A DNA stretch of 64,000 nucleotides from Methylovirgula ligni (GCF_004135935.1 NZ_CP025086.1:1116001-1180000), one strand, 5' to 3'. Shown: positions 8,390 through 17,159, counted from the stretch's first letter. Numbers and translations are program-made. Notes: a model not told the origin generated them from the letters alone.

Positions 8390-8543
8390 GGGTGCCTCCC
8401 TTGACTGGCCCCTCGTTCGGCGAGGGGAAACACCCACGATCTTGAAACTGCGAGCTGAAACTAGACCCGAAGGTTGCATCGCGCGCGACTGCCGGTTGCG
8501 TAACATACTTAAAGTTGCCGACAGCAACTCGGATTGTCGGCGG

Positions 8544-8807
8544 CTATTGCATTCGCGGTTCAAGAAGATGCCTGTAACCGCACTCCGTCATCCAGCGGGC
8601 GCGCGCCAAGTGGCTGTCGTGGACCCTTTTGGCCCGATCCGGTTCGCGTGCCGGGTCGAGGCCGAAGATGATCAGGACTGCTTCGCGCCAGTCCGCGCCT
8701 TCCTCATTGGCGTCAAGGAGCCGGAGATAGGTCACGAAGTGCCGTTCGTCGTAAGCGTTCACGCGCTCTGTCTGGGGTGGGTGGTCGTCGAAGGATAGCG
8801 TCGCCAT
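8544..8807 (-). CDS. Conserved small ICE protein (often annotated DUF2285-related)
   Basis: The 87-residue protein starts MATLSFDDHPP and contains AYDERHFVTYLRLLDANEEGADWREAVLIIFGLDPAREPDRA, followed by HLARARWMTECGYRHLL. I recognise this pattern as a small protein that commonly accompanies DUF2285 genes in alphaproteobacterial ICEs, probably DNA-binding, but its function is not known. The start at 8807 is preferred over 8837 because family members begin at this motif. The region upstream to 9035 is the control region shared with the divergent XRE gene. Confidence 0.7.
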   Translation of the reverse strand: MATLSFDDHPPQTERVNAYDERHFVTYLRLLDANEEGADWREAVLIIFGLDPAREPDRAKRVHDSHLARARWMTECGYRHLLEPRMQ

Positions 8808-8985
8808 GTCGGGCCTCCCCCAAGGTCCAATCAGCAAAACTTTACCACAAAATAATCACAACACTACGCAAGTGATGTGCCGATTCGAGGCACTATACTG
8901 ATGCGTATGAGGCATCGCGTGCATCACCAATGCCGACAAGAGCGGCGTTCGGCTCGGTCGAGATTAGCACGGCTCCTGACGAATC

Positions 8986-9014
8986 GGAACTATCGTTCCT
9001 GGAACGATAGTTCC
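8986..9014. promoter_or_regulatory. Nested 14+14-base palindromic operator upstream of the XRE gene
   Basis: GGAACTATCGTTCC at 8986-8999 is followed, after one T, by its exact reverse complement GGAACGATAGTTCC at 9001-9014. Each arm is itself a dyad of GGAAC and GTTCC separated by four bases, so four GGAAC half-sites lie in 29 bases. It ends 21 bases before the XRE start codon and lies in the divergent control region with the minus-strand operon. It is most simply an autoregulatory operator for the XRE protein. Confidence 0.75.
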
Positions 9015-9035
9015 TAATTCGGCTCCCTTGTCGCC

Positions 9036-9272
9036 ATGGATCTCAAGGAGGTCATGGCGATCAATCTGCGTCGGTTACGTCATGCGAAACAAATGACGCA
9101 GGAAGAGCTGGCAGAGAGTGCTGGATTGAGCGCCCGGTATGTCGGCGCGATCGAACGTGCTGACGTGTCCGCCAGCGTGACGGTGCTGGGACGGATCGCG
9201 CAGGCGCTCCATGTTGAAGCGGCTGAACTGATCCAGCGGTCGGCGCCGAAGGCGCCGACCGAGTCGCCATAA
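9036..9272 (+). CDS. XRE family helix-turn-helix regulator
   Basis: The 78-residue protein is almost entirely one HTH_3 domain: INLRRLRHAKQMTQEELAESAGLSARYVGAIERADVSASVTVLGRIAQAL. The Q-E-x-L-A and recognition-helix pattern are typical of Cro/C.-type regulators. It is divergent from the DUF2285-side operon, with a 29-base double palindrome immediately upstream. That arrangement fits a repressor controlling its own gene and the leftward backbone operon. Confidence 0.88.
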   Translation: MDLKEVMAINLRRLRHAKQMTQEELAESAGLSARYVGAIERADVSASVTVLGRIAQALHVEAAELIQRSAPKAPTESP

Positions 9273-9351
9273 GTACAAAGCGTGAGCGACGTGCATTCGC
9301 GAGCCGGGCGCAGCCCGGCGAGCGGCGGCCGTGGCACGGGCGCGGCCGTAC

Positions 9352-9379
9352 CCGCCGATCCGGGTTTGCGGATCGGCGG
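9352..9379. terminator. Hairpin after XRE gene
   Basis: An 11-base perfect stem (CCGCCGATCCG paired with CGGATCGGCGG) has a six-base loop and is followed by GAAAATTTG. It is 80 bases beyond the XRE stop, in the convergent gap before DUF932. There is no strong T tract on the plus strand, so termination efficiency is uncertain. Confidence 0.5.
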
Positions 9380-9414
9380 AAAATTTGATGATGCGGGGAA
9401 GCTGAAAGGCGTAA

Positions 9415-9446
9415 AGCCGTGCAACCGGGTTTACGGCTGCACGGCT
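9415..9446. terminator. Hairpin before the DUF932 3' end
   Basis: AGCCGTGCA at 9415-9423 pairs with TGCACGGCT at 9438-9446 around a 14-base loop. An alternative pairing of CGTAAA with TTTACG is possible inside it. It lies 10 bases from the DUF932 stop and could end transcription from the minus strand. Confidence 0.4.
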
Positions 9447-9455
9447 CTGCCGAAT

Positions 9456-10646
9456 TCAGGCGGCGCGGTCCAACAGCTTCTTCGCCTTGCCTTCAAGGTC
9501 TAGGCGGGTGTCCTGATTGGTCTTGCTGCGAGCGAGCGCGGTGATGCCCTGCACGAAATCGAAGATGCTTTCCGGCTTGCGGCCTTCCTCGTCCAGCACG
9601 GTTTCGATGATCTTGGTCGTTTCCGGCTTGGAAAACCCCCGCTTGCGCAAGAAGCTTTCCCGGTCCTCGTCGGTGCGGGCGACGACACGCTCCCGCGCCG
9701 CCTTGATCCCGGCGACGAACGGCGCGGGGGAGGAGTTGGCGAAGCTGGTCAGCGCGGGCGCGGCCTCATGAGCAAAACGCTGCGCGGCGAATTTGCTATG
9801 TCGGATGCTGATTTCCTCGAAACCCTCGACGCCCCACAGGTTGCGGTTCTGGCAAACCGCGCGGAGATAGAAAGAGGCGATGCCCAAGGTCTTCGATCCG
9901 ACTTCGCTATTCCACGCATAGAAGCCCCGGAAATAGAGGTCCGGCTCGCCATTCGGCAGGCGGCCCGCCTCGATAGGATGGGTGTCGTCGACCAGAAACA
10001 GGAACACATCGCGGTCGCTGGCGTACAGAGTCGTCGTGTCCTTCGTCACGTCGACGAACGGATTGTGCATCATGGTCGCCCAATCCAGCACACCCGGTAC
10101 TTTCCAGCGGGTATCGCCCGTGCCATTGCCCGCGATCTTCATCACGGCGGCGACAAGCTCATGATCCCAGATGCGGCCATAATCCGGGCCGGTCACGGCG
10201 CGTAGCTCTATCCGCCCATCGTCTGCCTCAAGCGTCTTCACCAATTCGGCGCGATGCGACAGCAAACCATGCTGCAGGTTGATCCCGGCCAGCGGTGCCG
10301 GAAGCTGGCGCATGTAGGACGCGGGCGCGCTCACAAGGCTGCACAACTGCCCGAAACTCCAATGCGTCGGGGAGACCGGCTCGTCACGGCCCGGCACGAT
10401 CAGCGACAAGCGTTCCGCATCGTCCCGGCTCGCCTCCACTCGCACGGCGCGGCTCTCCACGGTACGGGCATGCGCGCGCTCGGCGCGGCGGCGTACCGTG
10501 TCGTAAAGCTCGGTGAGGTTCAGATAGCGCTCGTCATCGGGCCGGGAAAACCATTCCGAGGAAACGCGGCCGATCCGCTCGCCGCGCGATACGTCCACGC
10601 GAAAGCCGGAGGAAACAGGCTGCTGGTTTAGGGTCAAGGTGTTCAT
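9456..10646 (-). CDS. DUF932 domain-containing protein
   Basis: The 396-residue protein starts MNTLTLNQQPVSSGFRVDVS after the minus-strand ribosome binding site TAGGAGTAAAGACC. DUF932 features include the central HWSFGQLCSLVSAPASYMRQLP, ELRAVTGPDYGRIWDHELV and the C-terminal SFYLRAVCQNRNLWGVEGFEEISIRHSK. Phage and plasmid DUF932 proteins are of unknown biochemical function, though some are described as phage-plasmid-like or LGT_TIGR03299 proteins. The frame extends to 10769 but the start and leader at 10646 match the organisation of the ParB-like gene downstream of the other leader copy. Confidence 0.85.
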   Translation of the reverse strand: MNTLTLNQQPVSSGFRVDVSRGERIGRVSSEWFSRPDDERYLNLTELYDTVRRRAERAHARTVESRAVRVEASRDDAERLSLIVPGRDEPVSPTHWSFGQLCSLVSAPASYMRQLPAPLAGINLQHGLLSHRAELVKTLEADDGRIELRAVTGPDYGRIWDHELVAAVMKIAGNGTGDTRWKVPGVLDWATMMHNPFVDVTKDTTTLYASDRDVFLFLVDDTHPIEAGRLPNGEPDLYFRGFYAWNSEVGSKTLGIASFYLRAVCQNRNLWGVEGFEEISIRHSKFAAQRFAHEAAPALTSFANSSPAPFVAGIKAARERVVARTDEDRESFLRKRGFSKPETTKIIETVLDEEGRKPESIFDFVQGITALARSKTNQDTRLDLEGKAKKLLDRAA

Positions 10647-10910
10647 GGTCTTTACTCCTAGTGGGCTTGGGTTGAAGCGCAGCGCTGCGCTGCAACCCTG
10701 CCCGTCGGCGAGACCGGGGTAGCAAGGTGCAAGGGCGGCCGGGACGGAGGGGGATCGCCCGGCCTGCACAAGGCGAAGCCGCGGAAGGCTGGGGAGACCG
10801 TCCCGGCCGAGCGTGAGCGATCCCTTGCGCCGCGCGGGGGCGGAGCCCCTAGGAAATCCGGGCCGGCGGGAGCCGGGATCAAGAGCCGATCAGGATGTGC
10901 AAAGCCGGGA
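10647..10910 (-). repeat. Duplicated leader, copy 1 (upstream of DUF932)
   Basis: This 264-base non-coding stretch aligns over most of its length with 15116-15420. A 41-base block is identical (10687-10727 and 15148-15188), and further matching blocks follow in the same order. It contains an imperfect 30-base palindrome at 10669-10698 with one mismatched pair. Both copies stand directly before a minus-strand gene with nearly the same ribosome binding region. The rest of the gap up to 11017 shows no gene. Confidence 0.75.
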
Positions 10911-11017
10911 CGGCGCAAAACCTGACATCCTGATTTCCGTATTCACTGAGAGGCGGTGGGGTTCTGAACATGACGAAGCCCCGCTCGGGTGAGCGGGGCT
11001 CCTTGAGGTATTCGGCC

Positions 11018-11329
11018 TCAGTCGCCGTTGCGGCGGGACCAGATGAGATTGTGGCCTTCGCCGTCCTCGGCCTCGACCAGGCTGGCGTAGATCGGCGCCG
11101 GGAAGCTCGGATCGTCCAGCTTGACGGAGAGGTATTCGCGCTGCGTCTCGCGGGCGGTCTTCTTCCAGGCCGCGCCGAACTCGGTGGCGCCGGCGAAGAT
11201 GCGGTAGTCGGGGCCGCGCTCGTTTTCGCCTTCGGCGGGGGCGAACTTGGCCTTGACGTTAAGGGTCAGGGTCTTGACCGATCCTGCGAAGCCATTGTCG
11301 GTCTTGGTGAAGCTGCCGATGGTTGCCAT
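11018..11329 (-). CDS. DUF736 family protein (copy 2)
   Basis: The 103-residue protein starts [20 protein letters not shown] and follows the DUF736 pattern through GPDYRIFAG and the ending [11 protein letters not shown]. It is clearly paralogous to the protein at 2827-3162, with the same order of motifs but only moderate similarity, so the two are not a recent duplication. Copies in this position, near DUF932 and ParB-like genes, are common in alphaproteobacterial ICEs. The minus-strand context AAAAGGAACACGACAATG provides a plausible ribosome binding site. Confidence 0.88.
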   Translation of the reverse strand: MATIGSFTKTDNGFAGSVKTLTLNVKAKFAPAEGENERGPDYRIFAGATEFGAAWKKTARETQREYLSVKLDDPSFPAPIYASLVEAEDGEGHNLIWSRRNGD

Positions 11330-12071
11330 TGTCGTGTTCCTTTTCCATTCGGACCGCGCCCATCGCGGCCTCGATGGGGGTCGGCCGACCGGGGACGATC
11401 GGCCCGCACCCGGCAGGGCTGGAACGTCAGTGAAAGGCGGCCGGCGACGGCTTTTTTGCTTCGCGATGCAAAGCCGCAGGCGGCGGAAAAAAGTTGGCGA
11501 CGGCAGTTGCGGGAAGACGAGCGAGGCGCAGCCGGTCTTCGGTCAGACCCAATCCATTCGAGGCCGCAGATGGGCGGCGCGCATGGAAATCTCCGAAACA
11601 CGACAGGCAACAACATCGGTTGCCTCCAAGACCGGCAGGCGGAACCGAGCTGGTTTGAGACCCTGGCCTTTAACGACAAGAGCAGACCCCGTATGCTTGA
11701 GCGAATGAGAGCGCGGTCGTGGCATGATGCTTTCGCGGCGCCATCGAGTGCGGTGATGCGGCAGAAGATGTCCGCGAGTTGCGGCCACGATCTCGTCCCG
11801 TCTTGCTGCCGGTCCGCTGCGCGGCGCTCTACATCAGCCTGGTCGAGGCCGAGGATGGCGTGCTCCGATCTCATGAGTCCTGTCGCAACGGCGATTGAGG
11901 CCAAACACCCCAAAGGCTCGATCATCCGAGTGGGGCTTCGTCATGCGAGAGAACCCGGCCGCTACCCGTGCGTTAGCGATCGAAGCCGAATGGCGGAAAC
12001 ACGCCTACATGGTTCCGGCGCAGCCAAGAGCGCGGCCCGAAGGGCAACGCCCAACCGCGACCTGCTCTATG
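11330..12071. other. 742-base stretch without a supported gene; contains an inverted DUF736-like fragment
   Basis: No frame here looks like a real gene. Frames on both strands have no recognisable motif and do not agree with each other. At 11827-11859 the plus strand reads [11 protein letters not shown], nearly the same as [11 protein letters not shown] in the DUF736 copy on the opposite strand at about 11061-11092. This suggests a decayed, inverted DUF736 remnant. The rest may be rearranged backbone DNA. Confidence 0.5.
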
Positions 12072-12506
12072 TCAGGGTCGGCTCAGCCTCTGGTCCGCAA
12101 GCGGATCGCCGGCAGCCATCAATCGCAAGAGCGCCGAGACGCCCACGAACACACCGCCCATGATGCAGAAGAGTTGCTGCCAGATGGCCGAGGGGACGTA
12201 TTCGTGGGCGATGCCCCACACGAGTTGATAGCCCGCGACGGCGGCAGGTGCGGCGAAGATCAGCGCGATGGCGATGCGCAGGATCGGCGGGCGCAGGGCC
12301 GCGAACAGGAACACCAACACCCCGAACACGGCGAGTCCGGCAAAGAAGCCGACAAGGCCCGCGCCGATCAGCCCGGAGCCGGTGTGATAGGCGAACCGGG
12401 CGGCCGCAAGTCCGGCCATGAACGGTACGGCGTAGGTGGCGAGATTGAAGGCCAGCATGCAAAGCATGCCGATCAGCACCACACACGCGATGATCGCAAT
12501 GATCAT
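12072..12506 (-). CDS. Small multi-pass membrane protein of ICE backbone
   Basis: The 144-residue protein has about four hydrophobic segments: the N-terminal MIIAIIACVVLIGMLCMLAF, then GLIGAGLVGFFAGLAVFGVLVFLFAAL, ILRIAIALIFAAPAAVAGYQLVWG and LFCIMGGVFVGVSALLRLMAAG. It has no recognisable enzymatic motif. Proteins of this sort often lie beside the ParB-like gene in related elements, where their role is unknown. Its start overlaps the stop of the upstream 149-residue gene by four bases, so the two are probably co-translated. Confidence 0.7.
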   Translation of the reverse strand: MIIAIIACVVLIGMLCMLAFNLATYAVPFMAGLAAARFAYHTGSGLIGAGLVGFFAGLAVFGVLVFLFAALRPPILRIAIALIFAAPAAVAGYQLVWGIAHEYVPSAIWQQLFCIMGGVFVGVSALLRLMAAGDPLADQRLSRP

Positions 12507-12952
12507 AATCCGCCTCCTTTACTGCCGCCGACCGCCTTTCGCCGGGTCGGACTTGCTTGGGATTGAACGGCAAGATTCTCTCTCCAACGGATGCCTCTGT
12601 CGACTGGAAAGGTGGCGTTGCCCTGTGACATCGCCCCTGGATCGGGGTGCGGCCGCAACCGAAACGCCTCCATGGCGGCGCTCTGCCGGGCGAGTTTCCG
12701 GGCCAATGCGTCGATTTCGGCCCGCCGCTCGAAGCGCAAGATGGCGAGATTCTCGCGATAGAGGTGCTCATCCGGCGGTGTCCAGGTGCTCTTACCGCGT
12801 CCGAACTGCCGGGCCTTGGTGCGGAAGGTGATGACCATCCGCTCGGCGCGGGCCGCGATCTGGTGTTCGATGATGTTGAGATGGCGGGCGGTCTCGGCGC
12901 GCGCCCTCTCCAGGCGCGTCAGCGTAGCGCACCCTTTCGTATGAGTCGGCAT
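12503..12952 (-). CDS. Hypothetical ICE protein, helical
   Basis: The 149-residue protein is rich in Arg, Ala and Glu and looks helical in the first 100 residues (RLERARAETARHLNIIEHQIAARAERM, RENLAILRFERRAEIDALARKLARQ), with a polar tail. I do not recognise a family. It overlaps the downstream membrane-protein gene by four bases and is separated from the ParB-like gene by 111 bases. It may act as a soluble partner of the membrane protein, but there is no direct evidence. Confidence 0.6.
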   Translation of the reverse strand: MPTHTKGCATLTRLERARAETARHLNIIEHQIAARAERMVITFRTKARQFGRGKSTWTPPDEHLYRENLAILRFERRAEIDALARKLARQSAAMEAFRLRPHPDPGAMSQGNATFPVDRGIRWRENLAVQSQASPTRRKAVGGSKGGGL

Positions 12953-13063
12953 GGTGATGTCCTGCTGTCGAGGTCATCCGGCCGCGCGGCCCAAGCCGCG
13001 CGGCCGGATTTCCATCTGCCGGGAAGGAAAGCCGGGACCGCCTGTGCGGCCCCGGCTCGCCCT

Positions 13064-15115
13064 TCACTCGGCGGCGATGGGATAGCCGTCACCGTCTTGT
13101 CTCTGCGAGACATTCTCTGCCTTGGAAGGCTCCGGCTGCTCCGCCGCCAGCCACGCGGGTTCCGGCGTCCGCATGAGCGAGGGCAGCCAGCCGGTCCCGG
13201 CGAGCAACTGCTCGGCGGCCTCGGCCATTGGCTGCTTCTTCATCCCCGCGATCCGGTCAGCGGCTTCATCACTGACCGCCTCGCGCACGGCGGCGGCGAT
13301 GTGCGCCTTGGTGACGCGGCCGAGATAGGTCCGCACCGTGGGCGTCCAATGCGCCGTCATGTCGAGGGCCAGCGCCGTCGCCAGCCTGTCAGCCGTCTCA
13401 TGGGCGCGGGGCTTGCGCTCCCAAGGCTGCTTCACCGCATTGATGGTCAGGGAGGCGCAATGCGCCAACAGCGCCATGACGCTTGCCTGATCCAGCCCGG
13501 CGATGAAGCCCCACAGGTCCGCCACGTCACGCGGCAGGTCCGCCGCCCAGGCGGCATGACGATCCGCCAGCGCCTTGCCCGCCGCCGTGTCTTCGATCCC
13601 GTCCGCGTGGCCGGCGAGGTAGGCGCTCGCCGGACGGATATCGAGGCAATGCGCTTCCGACGCCCGGTAGAAGGTCTGCGCGGCCAGCGCATGGATGACG
13701 GCGATCAGGGCGATGTCCGGCTGTTCACCCAAGGCGAGGCGTAGGCCGAGGGTGCGATGGGCGGTGAGGTCGCGGACGAGAAGGTCCGACAGCGGCTTGC
13801 CGTCGTCCTCCGCGTCCTCGTCCTCAGCCTCCGAGGCCGTCCCGTCCTCGTCGTCGCCGTTCTCGACGATCTCGCCATCCTCGGTGACGGCGTAGCCTTC
13901 ACTTTCCGGCTCGGCCTCCGGTTCCGGCTCGGGCGCCTCGTCCTCCGCTCGGACGAAACCCCGCTCGATCCGGGCCGTCCCGTCATGGTTCAACACGACG
14001 AACACGCCGCCGCGCGCGATGTTGTCGGGATCGTAGGCATGGCGCTTGGCGTCGATACGCTCGATCTCGGCTTCCAACTCCGCAAACCGTTCGTCTACAT
14101 CATCCGGCAACTCGTCTGCGCCGTCATATTCCTCGCTGATGGAGTCGTATTCCATCTGCGCGGCCTCGCGGACGGCCTCGTCCTCCGTCGAAAGCTCCAC
14201 CATCTCCGGATAGTAGCGGCTCATGCCATGGGCATGCGGATAGTCGATGTGAACGCTGGTCCACTTCCAGCCCTCCGCCTGCACCTCGGCGGCGATGCCT
14301 TCCAGCTTCTCGATGACGAGCCGGTCCAGCAAGGCCACGTCCTCGAAGAAACCGCCGCGATCCTCGGTGAACAGGTCGCGCAGGATGGTCCCGCCCGCCG
14401 CCGTGTAGGCATCCGGGCCGACGAAGACGGCACGCCGATCCGTCGCCGCGATGTTCATGCGGGTCAGGTCGCGGCGGATCAGCGAGGGATCGCGGTTATA
14501 GGACAGGTTGTCGTAAACCTGCTGCTGCCGGTCGTGATCCTCCACGATGGCGAAGGCCATCAACTGGTCGAGGCTCAACCCGCCGTCGCGATAGACCTGC
14601 ATCAAGCGGGGCGATACCGCGCCGAGGCGCAGGCGCTGCCGCACCACATGCGGCGTCACGCCGAAGCGGGCGGCAATTTCCTCCGCGCCCCAGCCCTTCC
14701 GTTCGGAAAGCTCCCGGAAGCGCTCGAACTGATCGGCGGGGTGCATGGCCTCGCGCGTGACGTTCTCGTCCAGGCTGATCTCCTGCGGGTCGTTCTCGGT
14801 GTCGAGAACGCAACGGATCGGCTCGGTCTTCTTGATCTGCTTGCGCTTGGCGCGCAGCAATTGCGCCAGCCTGCGGCCTTCGCCAATCGTGACGAGATAG
14901 CTGCCGGTCGGCCCGCCGTCCGCGTCCTGTTCCGGCTCGACCACAAGGTTTTGCAGCATCCCCTTCACGGCGATGCTCGCCGCCAGAGCCTCGATATGCG
15001 CTTCGCTGTGCGGGGTCTTCCGGGCGTTCCGGGGCGACTTCTTCAGCTTGTTGAGCGGCACGAAGATTTCCGTCCCGCTCACGGTGACGGTTTCAATGTT
15101 CACAGTGTCAGTCAT
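13064..15115 (-). CDS. ParB/Spo0J-like nuclease domain protein, large
   Basis: The 683-residue protein has an N-terminal ParB/sulfiredoxin-like domain (FVPLNKLKKSPRNARKT, IGEGRRLAQLLRA, LDENVTREAMHPADQFERF). A helix-turn-helix follows (WGAEEIAARFGVTPHVVRQRLRLGAV). A long acidic stretch at about 395-445 leads to a large helical C-terminal half. This is much longer than chromosomal ParB and matches the KorB/ParB-like proteins of alphaproteobacterial plasmids and ICEs, which bind DNA and may regulate or partition the element. It is far from parA (5252-5890), so it is unlikely to be that protein's simple operon partner. It is preceded by the second copy of the duplicated leader. Confidence 0.88.
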   Translation of the reverse strand: MTDTVNIETVTVSGTEIFVPLNKLKKSPRNARKTPHSEAHIEALAASIAVKGMLQNLVVEPEQDADGGPTGSYLVTIGEGRRLAQLLRAKRKQIKKTEPIRCVLDTENDPQEISLDENVTREAMHPADQFERFRELSERKGWGAEEIAARFGVTPHVVRQRLRLGAVSPRLMQVYRDGGLSLDQLMAFAIVEDHDRQQQVYDNLSYNRDPSLIRRDLTRMNIAATDRRAVFVGPDAYTAAGGTILRDLFTEDRGGFFEDVALLDRLVIEKLEGIAAEVQAEGWKWTSVHIDYPHAHGMSRYYPEMVELSTEDEAVREAAQMEYDSISEEYDGADELPDDVDERFAELEAEIERIDAKRHAYDPDNIARGGVFVVLNHDGTARIERGFVRAEDEAPEPEPEAEPESEGYAVTEDGEIVENGDDEDGTASEAEDEDAEDDGKPLSDLLVRDLTAHRTLGLRLALGEQPDIALIAVIHALAAQTFYRASEAHCLDIRPASAYLAGHADGIEDTAAGKALADRHAAWAADLPRDVADLWGFIAGLDQASVMALLAHCASLTINAVKQPWERKPRAHETADRLATALALDMTAHWTPTVRTYLGRVTKAHIAAAVREAVSDEAADRIAGMKKQPMAEAAEQLLAGTGWLPSLMRTPEPAWLAAEQPEPSKAENVSQRQDGDGYPIAAE

Positions 15116-15420
15116 GGTCTTTCTCCTATGGGTTTGGGTTGCAGCGCGCGCTGCAACCCTGCCCGTCGGCGAGACCGGGGTAGCAAGGGCAAGGGCGGCC
15201 GGGGCGGAGGGGGATCACCCGGCCTGCACAAGCGGATTTCCGCAGTTACAGAAGTGCCGAAAGTCGTATCCGCGCGGAAGGCTGGGGAGACCGCCCTGGA
15301 CGGCGCCGGCTTGCCGGAGCTTCACCCTTGCCCGCGCGAGGGCGGAGCCCTTAGCGAAACCGGCCCGGCGTGAGCGCCAGCGGGAGCCGGACGATGGTGC
15401 GATCAGGGATGTAAGCTCTG
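15116..15420 (-). repeat. Duplicated leader, copy 2 (upstream of ParB-like gene)
   Basis: This is the partner of 10647-10910. It contains a perfect 24-base palindrome at 15136-15159 (GGGTTGCAGCGC and its complement), then the 41-base block identical to copy 1. An insertion of about 40 bases absent from copy 1 lies near 15235-15275. The remaining bases to 15638 show no gene and separate the minus-strand backbone from the plus-strand cargo. Confidence 0.75.
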
Positions 15421-15638
15421 GTGGCGGTGACAGCGTGTCCCTGATCCCCGTGCGCGTCGGGGCGTTGCGGGGTGTCCTTCCAGAAGGGGTGTGCCGGCGA
15501 CCGCGGCGCCGGTCAGGGGGAAAGCTTTCCCCCAACAGGCTCACTTCGAAATCGCAGTGACTCCGGTTCCAACGATCACATCCTTGACTTCCAATTGTCA
15601 TGGCTCATAGTTCCAATTTACTGGACCTTGGAATCGGC

Positions 15639-16859
15639 ATGTATGAGCGATTTGTGGAACGGCGGGCGGAGGAAGCCCTTTTAGACACCCCGGTGGTGCT
15701 GATCGTCGGCCCGCGCCGCGCCGGCAAGACGACGCTTGTGCGGAAGATGGGCGACGCCGGGCGGACATATATCACCCTCGACGATCAGACGACGCTCGAC
15801 GCCGCACAGTCTGATCCGGTGGGATTCATTCGAGGATTGGACCAGGCGATCATCGATGAGATTCAGCGGGCACCCGACCTGCTGCTGGCGATCAAGAAAA
15901 CCGTGGACGAGGACTATCGCCCTGGCCGCTTCCTGCTGACCGGCTCCGCGAACATCCTCACGCTGCCGCGCGTCGCCGACAGCCTGGCCGGGCGGATGGA
16001 AACCATCCACATGCTGCCGCTGGCCCGCGCCGAGGTGACAGGCAAGACGCCGCGATTCCTGGAACGCTTGTTCGACGGCAAGCTGCAGGGCGACCAGGCA
16101 GCGATTGTCGGCGACGATCTCGTCAAGCTCGTGCTTGTCGGCGGCTTTCCTGAAGCGATCAGCCGCGAGAGCGAGCGGCGGCGCCAGGATTGGATGCGGT
16201 CCTATCTGACCTCAGTTCTCACCCGCGACCTGCGAGATATCGCTGACATCGAGAAGCTGACGGAGCTGCCGAAATTCGTCCGCCTCCTGGCGGAGCATTC
16301 GGGGCAATTGGTCAACTACTCGCAGTTCGGCGGCAGCATCAATGTCAGCCACAAGACCGGGCAGCGCTACGTCGCGCTGCTCGAACAGGTGTTCCTCGTT
16401 GCGACATTGCAGCCCTGGTACACGAACGCTCTCAAGCGGATCGCCAAGACGCCGAAACTGCATTTCCTCGATTCCGGGCTGCTCGCCACCACGCGCGGAT
16501 TGAGCTTCGAGCGGGTGAAGGCCGACCGCAGCGAGTTCGGCGCTTTGCTCGAGAGTTTCGTGTTTTCCGAGGTCCTGAAGCTCATGACCGGCTCAGATCT
16601 GCGGCTGACGCCGTATCATTTCCGGGACCAGCAGATGCATGAGGTAGATCTCGTGCTGGAGCGCGACGACGGCATGATTGTCGGCATCGAGGTGAAGGCG
16701 GCCGCAACGGTGAAATCCGGCGACTTCGCTGGGCTGCGCACATTGGCCGAAGCGTGCAAGGAGCGATTCGCCTATGGCGTGGTGCTCTATGACAGCACGG
16801 ATGTCGTGCCCTTCGGCGACAAGCTGGCAGCAGCACCGCTATCGTGTCTATGGGGTTGA
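15639..16859 (+). CDS. AAA ATPase with DUF4143 domain
   Basis: The 406-residue protein has an N-terminal AAA_14 module with Walker A VGPRRAGKTTLVRK and Walker B AIIDEIQRAPDLL, then sensor motif FLLTGSAN. A C-terminal DUF4143 domain has a PD-(D/E)XK-like core (EVDLVLERDDGMIVGIEVKAA). Family starts resemble MYERFVERRAEEAL, so ATG 15639 is preferred over 15600. Such ATPases are common mobile cargo of uncertain role, sometimes proposed as toxins or defence effectors. It is the first plus-strand gene after the backbone, 57 bases before the SMC operon. Confidence 0.85.
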   Translation: MYERFVERRAEEALLDTPVVLIVGPRRAGKTTLVRKMGDAGRTYITLDDQTTLDAAQSDPVGFIRGLDQAIIDEIQRAPDLLLAIKKTVDEDYRPGRFLLTGSANILTLPRVADSLAGRMETIHMLPLARAEVTGKTPRFLERLFDGKLQGDQAAIVGDDLVKLVLVGGFPEAISRESERRRQDWMRSYLTSVLTRDLRDIADIEKLTELPKFVRLLAEHSGQLVNYSQFGGSINVSHKTGQRYVALLEQVFLVATLQPWYTNALKRIAKTPKLHFLDSGLLATTRGLSFERVKADRSEFGALLESFVFSEVLKLMTGSDLRLTPYHFRDQQMHEVDLVLERDDGMIVGIEVKAAATVKSGDFAGLRTLAEACKERFAYGVVLYDSTDVVPFGDKLAAAPLSCLWG

Positions 16860-16916
16860 GGCGATGATCCGATTTGCCGACTGAGTTACGATAGACGAAA
16901 TAGTGGGGGAGCGAAA

Positions 16917-17159
16917 TTGGCCAAGCCTGTAATCAGTTACGACATTTCTGACGATAAATCAGTCTTGGAAAATGTCGAAGCCTACAAAGAAAAGCTCAAA
17001 GAGATCGATCCTGAGCTGGGTCCGCTGCTGGCGGGCCTCCTGCCGTCCCTAATGAAGGAGCCTAACGGCGACAAGAGCGCCATGCTTACCAAGTTGAGAG
17101 CTGTTCTCGACGTTGAAGTCAAACCTGACTCTGACCAAAGGGAGGAACCGTCTCAATGA
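16917..17159 (+). CDS. Small protein at head of SMC operon
   Basis: The 80-residue protein starts at TTG 16917 behind GTGGGGGAGCG, and its stop overlaps the ATG of the SMC-like gene in ATGA. The sequence is acidic and helical (VLENVEAYKEKLKEIDPELGPLLAGLLPSLMKE), with no cysteine or recognisable motif. The tight coupling to a large SMC-like ATPase suggests a dedicated subunit or regulator. I do not recognise a family. Confidence 0.7.
   Translation: MAKPVISYDISDDKSVLENVEAYKEKLKEIDPELGPLLAGLLPSLMKEPNGDKSAMLTKLRAVLDVEVKPDSDQREEPSQ

Noticed and set aside
10970-12163. Plus-strand frame of 397 codons
   Set aside because: It covers the DUF736 gene in antisense and a gene-free stretch, with no recognisable domain.
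13757-15373. Plus-strand frame of 538 codons
   Set aside because: It is antisense to the ParB-like gene and has no coherent protein pattern; GC-rich DNA leaves such shadows open.
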